A stretch of DNA of 64,000 nt, taken from positions 62,001 to 126,000 of the forward strand of contig NZ_CAIJDP010000062.1 of NCBI RefSeq assembly GCF_903819435.1, in the 5' to 3' direction. The translations under genes were made by a program, and so were the position numbers. Within the stretch, counting starts at the first letter, position 1. Every line of letters starts with the position of its first letter. Source of the stretch: Flavobacterium salmonis (GTDB lineage Bacteria > Bacteroidota > Bacteroidia > Flavobacteriales > Flavobacteriaceae). Positions 61,560 to 64,000 of the stretch are shown here, piece after piece. The notes under the pieces are model-generated. The model made no database searches and was not told the DNA's origin. It worked only from the letters and a program-made list of their open reading frames with translations.

Positions 61560-62243
61560 CTTTATTTCAAAGTGAAAGCCTTTTTTGGTTAATTCATTAT
61601 ATTTCAATTTGTTAAACTTGAAAAGTTTTGCCGGACGTCCGCTTTTTGAGGATCCAAATTGTTCTGTTTCTTCAATGATTTCAAAACTTAATATTTTTTT
61701 TCTGAAATTTCTCCTGTCAATTTCTTTGTCTAAAATGGTACAGTATAAGTTTTCAAGTTCAGAAAAAAGGAATTCTTTTGGCAGTAAGTCAAAGCCAACC
61801 GGCTCATAAGTAAGTTTTGCTTTTAGGCGCTCGATAGCCTTTTTTAGAATACTGTTATGATCAAAAGCTAAGGTTGGAACCTCATTAATTTTGAACCACT
61901 GTGCATGTTCGGCATCAGAATCTGCTTTGATGGTTAATTTGGAAGGATCAACCAGAGCAAAATAGGCCACAGAAATCACACGATTTCTGGGATCTCGATT
62001 TACATCATCACCAAAAGTAAAGAGCTGTTCAAAATAAGTTACGGTAACATTGGTTTCTTCTTTTAATTCTCTTTTTACTGCATCCTGCAACGATTCGTCA
62101 TTTTTGACCAAACCGCCAGGTAAAGCCCAATATGATTCCTGAGTACCAAATTTCTGCTGTATCAAAAGGACATACAATTGGTTGTGCTGGTAGCCAAATA
62201 CAATTGCATCAACAGCTACTCTGATATTTTGAATGTTAGTCAT
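61551..62243 (-). CDS. nrtR: NrtR-type Nudix/winged-helix transcriptional regulator
   Basis: A 230-residue protein: Nudix domain (1-145) plus winged helix (~155-230; SGRPAKLFKFNKLKYNELTKKGF). Nudix box: G44-X5-E50-X7-R58-E59-L-K-E62-E63-T-N-V, with Asn replacing the usual Gly at the penultimate position, so hydrolase activity may be weak or lost. NrtR proteins repress NAD genes and let go when ADP-ribose or a related metabolite binds the Nudix fold. It lies directly upstream of the prs operon, and its own promoter carries the same palindrome. Confidence 0.9.
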   Translation of the reverse strand: MTNIQNIRVAVDAIVFGYQHNQLYVLLIQQKFGTQESYWALPGGLVKNDESLQDAVKRELKEETNVTVTYFEQLFTFGDDVNRDPRNRVISVAYFALVDPSKLTIKADSDAEHAQWFKINEVPTLAFDHNSILKKAIERLKAKLTYEPVGFDLLPKEFLFSELENLYCTILDKEIDRRNFRKKILSFEIIEETEQFGSSKSGRPAKLFKFNKLKYNELTKKGFHFEIKFA

Positions 62244-62249
62244 ATTCTA

Positions 62250-62274
62250 AATGCGTAAGATTTACACAAATATA
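62250..62274 (-). promoter_or_regulatory. Operator site C overlapping the nrtR -7 box
   Basis: A third copy (AATGCGT-N7-ACACAAA, 62250-62270) of the palindrome. On the - strand it overlaps TATATTTG (62274-62267), the -7 box of nrtR, just 7 bp before the start codon. It predicts autorepression. A possible half site TTACGC sits at 62289-62294. Confidence 0.72.
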
Positions 62275-62420
62275 AAGTTTTATATTTCTTACGCTGAGCA
62301 ATTTAAATTTTAACCCACAAAAAAATTGGGATAAACCTGATTTTGCTATAGAACAAATTTAATGTGCAATAGAATATCCATGCTCATCATTTTTGATGAT
62401 TTTTTTTGAAGCAATGATTT

Positions 62421-63320
62421 TTAAGTAGATAAGGCTATTCTAACTTCGTTGGCAATGGTGTCAAAAAAAGTCTTTAGGTTGTTGTTTTTAGCAGCCAGTA
62501 AATAGACATATTCTTCAGGCACGTGGAAACTATTCCAAACCAATTGTAGTTTGTTTTGCTGGATAAATTTTCTCGCATTGCAATTCCACGTTACAGCGAC
62601 ACCGGAATTTTTAGAGAGCATTTCCAGCATTTCATATTCTGACGGAATGATATAATTGGGAACCATTGAAGGTCTTTTTTTGTGAAAAGCATGCAGCCAG
62701 AATAGTTTTATATGTGGAATCCTGGCGTCATGAGAATACCATTTTTGTTCGTTTAGCCATTGTTCTGCTCCGGTAAAATCATCTGACTTGAGTTTCTGGC
62801 GAAATTCAGTAATATCTAAATTCGTTGGTCCAACCATCACCAGTTTAATTTTAGCAACCGTTTCCTGAATCGTATCAAACGTATCATATTTTTTAGAAAC
62901 AATTGCAAAATCAAGTTTTTTAGAATCGACTAACGAAAAAAGAGTATCATCGTCGGCAAAAGTAAAATCGATTAAATCAAATTTTGCAATTAAACTATTT
63001 CCCACACTGCTGAAAAGATGTTTTGAGATTCCCACAGAAATTAACCGGGTTGCATCTTCTGCTTTAGCCCTGAATGTGTTTTCCACATTTTCAAGCCGAT
63101 CAAGTGCGTCTATTATTAAGTTATTCAGTAACTTAGCATACTCGGTTGGTTCTACACCTTTAGATTTTCGAATAAATAATTTGTTTCCAACATGAGCTTC
63201 GAGCATAGAGATCTGCTGACTAACTGCCGGCTGGCTCATAAATAATTCCTTTGCAGCAATAGAAAAATTTCCGTTTTTATAGACAGCTTTAAACGTTCTG
63301 TACCATTCCAGATTTACCAT
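62421..63320 (-). CDS. LysR-family transcriptional regulator
   Basis: A 299-residue LysR protein. Helix-turn-helix at ~15-40 (FKAVYKNGNFSIAAKELFMSQPAVSQQISMLEAHVG), followed by a linker helix and a periplasmic-binding-like effector domain (~90-299). The -7 box CAAAAATA (63340-63347, i.e. TATTTTTG on the - strand) gives a short leader. Divergent from the DJ-1-family gene, which it most likely regulates. Confidence 0.93.
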   Translation of the reverse strand: MVNLEWYRTFKAVYKNGNFSIAAKELFMSQPAVSQQISMLEAHVGNKLFIRKSKGVEPTEYAKLLNNLIIDALDRLENVENTFRAKAEDATRLISVGISKHLFSSVGNSLIAKFDLIDFTFADDDTLFSLVDSKKLDFAIVSKKYDTFDTIQETVAKIKLVMVGPTNLDITEFRQKLKSDDFTGAEQWLNEQKWYSHDARIPHIKLFWLHAFHKKRPSMVPNYIIPSEYEMLEMLSKNSGVAVTWNCNARKFIQQNKLQLVWNSFHVPEEYVYLLAAKNNNLKTFFDTIANEVRIALST

Positions 63321-63381
63321 GATATAGTTTTATTTATAACAAAAATAGTTTATTTTATTTTTACAAATATCACATAAGCCG

Positions 63382-63389
63382 TAAATTTG
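63382..63389 (+). promoter_or_regulatory. -7 box TAAATTTG of the DJ-1-family gene
   Basis: Consensus TAnnTTTG 15 bp before the ATG at 63405, in the 84-bp divergent spacer shared with the LysR gene. Confidence 0.6.
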
Positions 63390-63404
63390 TTTAAAATTAA
63401 TCAA

Positions 63405-64000
63405 ATGAACAAAATAGCATTATTTGCGATAATCGCTTTCACAGCAGGTAGCATTTCGACTACTGCTCAAAAATTAAATAAAAAACAGATGAAAAAAGTA
63501 TTATTTGTGCTTACGAGCCATGACAAATTAGGAGATACAGGTGAAAAAACAGGATTTTGGACAGAAGAATTTGCTGCTCCCTATTATACGCTGATAGATC
63601 AGGGATATATTGTAGAGATTGCAAGTCCTTTAGGTGGTCAGCCGCCAATTGATCCAAAAAGTAATGATCCGAGTGCTGCTACAGAAGACACTAAACGTTT
63701 TGATGCAGATTTAGCTTTACAGGAAAAGTTAAAACATACGCATAAAATTACAGATGTGAATCAGAAAGATTTTGATGCAGTTTTTTATCCGGGTGGTCAC
63801 GGACCAATGTGGGATTTGGCTGTAGATCAAAATTCTATTGCTTTGATTGAATCTTTTTACAATCATAAAAAACCAGTAAGTTTTGTTTGTCATGCACCGG
63901 CAGCATTAAAAAATGTAAAGATTGATGGTTCTTATCTGGTTAAAGGCAAAAAAGTTACCGGATTTTCAAATACCGAAGAAGAAGGTGTTGGATTGACAAA
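63405..64000 (+). CDS. Exported DJ-1/PfpI-family protein (type 1 glutamine amidotransferase fold), 3' end cut
   Basis: The first ~198 residues before the window ends. Signal peptide MNKIALFAIIAFTAGSISTTAQ, then the DJ-1/PfpI fold: KVLFVLTSHDKLG (~31-43), acidic residue Glu54 in GFWTEEFAAPY, YPGGHGPMWDL (~128-138) and the nucleophile elbow FVCHAPAAL with Cys162-His163. It resembles Hsp31-like glyoxalase III/chaperone members. Likely controlled by the divergent LysR. Confidence 0.9.
   Translation, partial: MNKIALFAIIAFTAGSISTTAQKLNKKQMKKVLFVLTSHDKLGDTGEKTGFWTEEFAAPYYTLIDQGYIVEIASPLGGQPPIDPKSNDPSAATEDTKRFDADLALQEKLKHTHKITDVNQKDFDAVFYPGGHGPMWDLAVDQNSIALIESFYNHKKPVSFVCHAPAALKNVKIDGSYLVKGKKVTGFSNTEEEGVGLT

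Overview
The window is typical of a flavobacterium (phylum Bacteroidota, Flavobacterium-like). The DNA is AT-rich. Promoters carry the Bacteroidota -7 element TAnnTTTG (for example before pheS, yicC, pgi and the TonB receptor). There is a SusD-type lipoprotein beside a dense run of glycoside hydrolases, and many signal peptides and lipoboxes. No rRNA, tRNA, insertion sequence or CRISPR array was recognised.

Region 1 (1-21170, all + strand) is the downstream part of a polysaccharide utilisation locus. It holds the end of a SusD homologue, a surface lipoprotein, GH2, GH31, GH97, GH39, GH3, two tandem GH5 enzymes (the first with a BACON domain), a sialate O-acetylesterase-type esterase and GH95. 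Together GH5 endo-cleavage, GH31 alpha-xylosidase, GH2 beta-galactosidase, GH95 alpha-fucosidase, GH3 beta-glucosidase and a deacetylase point to fucosylated, acetylated xyloglucan. This is inferred from families, not shown.

Region 2 (21300-50041) is mostly core genome: a Panacea-domain/membrane-protein pair (possible toxin-antitoxin), CvpA, pheS, formyl-THF cyclo-ligase, uvrC, a patatin/outer-membrane-barrel protein, tyrosine breakdown (hmgA, hppD), tryptophan dioxygenase, an M23 peptidase, pgi, a large TonB-dependent receptor, RlpA, yicC, gmk and nadD. Two four-helix-bundle (23S intervening-sequence-type) genes are both broken by early TAA codons. Both sit in spacers made of short inverted word repeats.

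Region 3 (50884-62243, - strand) is the most interesting part: a tightly packed run of 14 genes plus a Nudix/winged-helix regulator of the NrtR type, all about NAD+ and ADP-ribose. It encodes a PRPP-synthetase-like enzyme, a PARG-like macrodomain protein, a coiled-coil protein, a vWA-type protein, a short divergent adenylosuccinate synthetase, NADAR, DUF2971, a macrodomain, RNA 2'-phosphotransferase (KptA), a 2OG-Fe(II) oxygenase, a PPP-type phosphatase, an ADP-ribosylglycohydrolase, a small unknown protein and a nicotinamide phosphoribosyltransferase-like enzyme. Three 21-bp palindromes of the form TTTGYGT-N7-ACGCAAA (one with a variant outer arm) lie before the first gene and before the regulator. 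Two of them overlap predicted -7 boxes, so repression by the Nudix regulator is a strong prediction. The operon could rebuild NAD+ and erase or recycle ADP-ribose marks after NAD+-consuming attack.

The window ends with a LysR regulator divergent from a secreted DJ-1/PfpI-family protein that runs off the edge.
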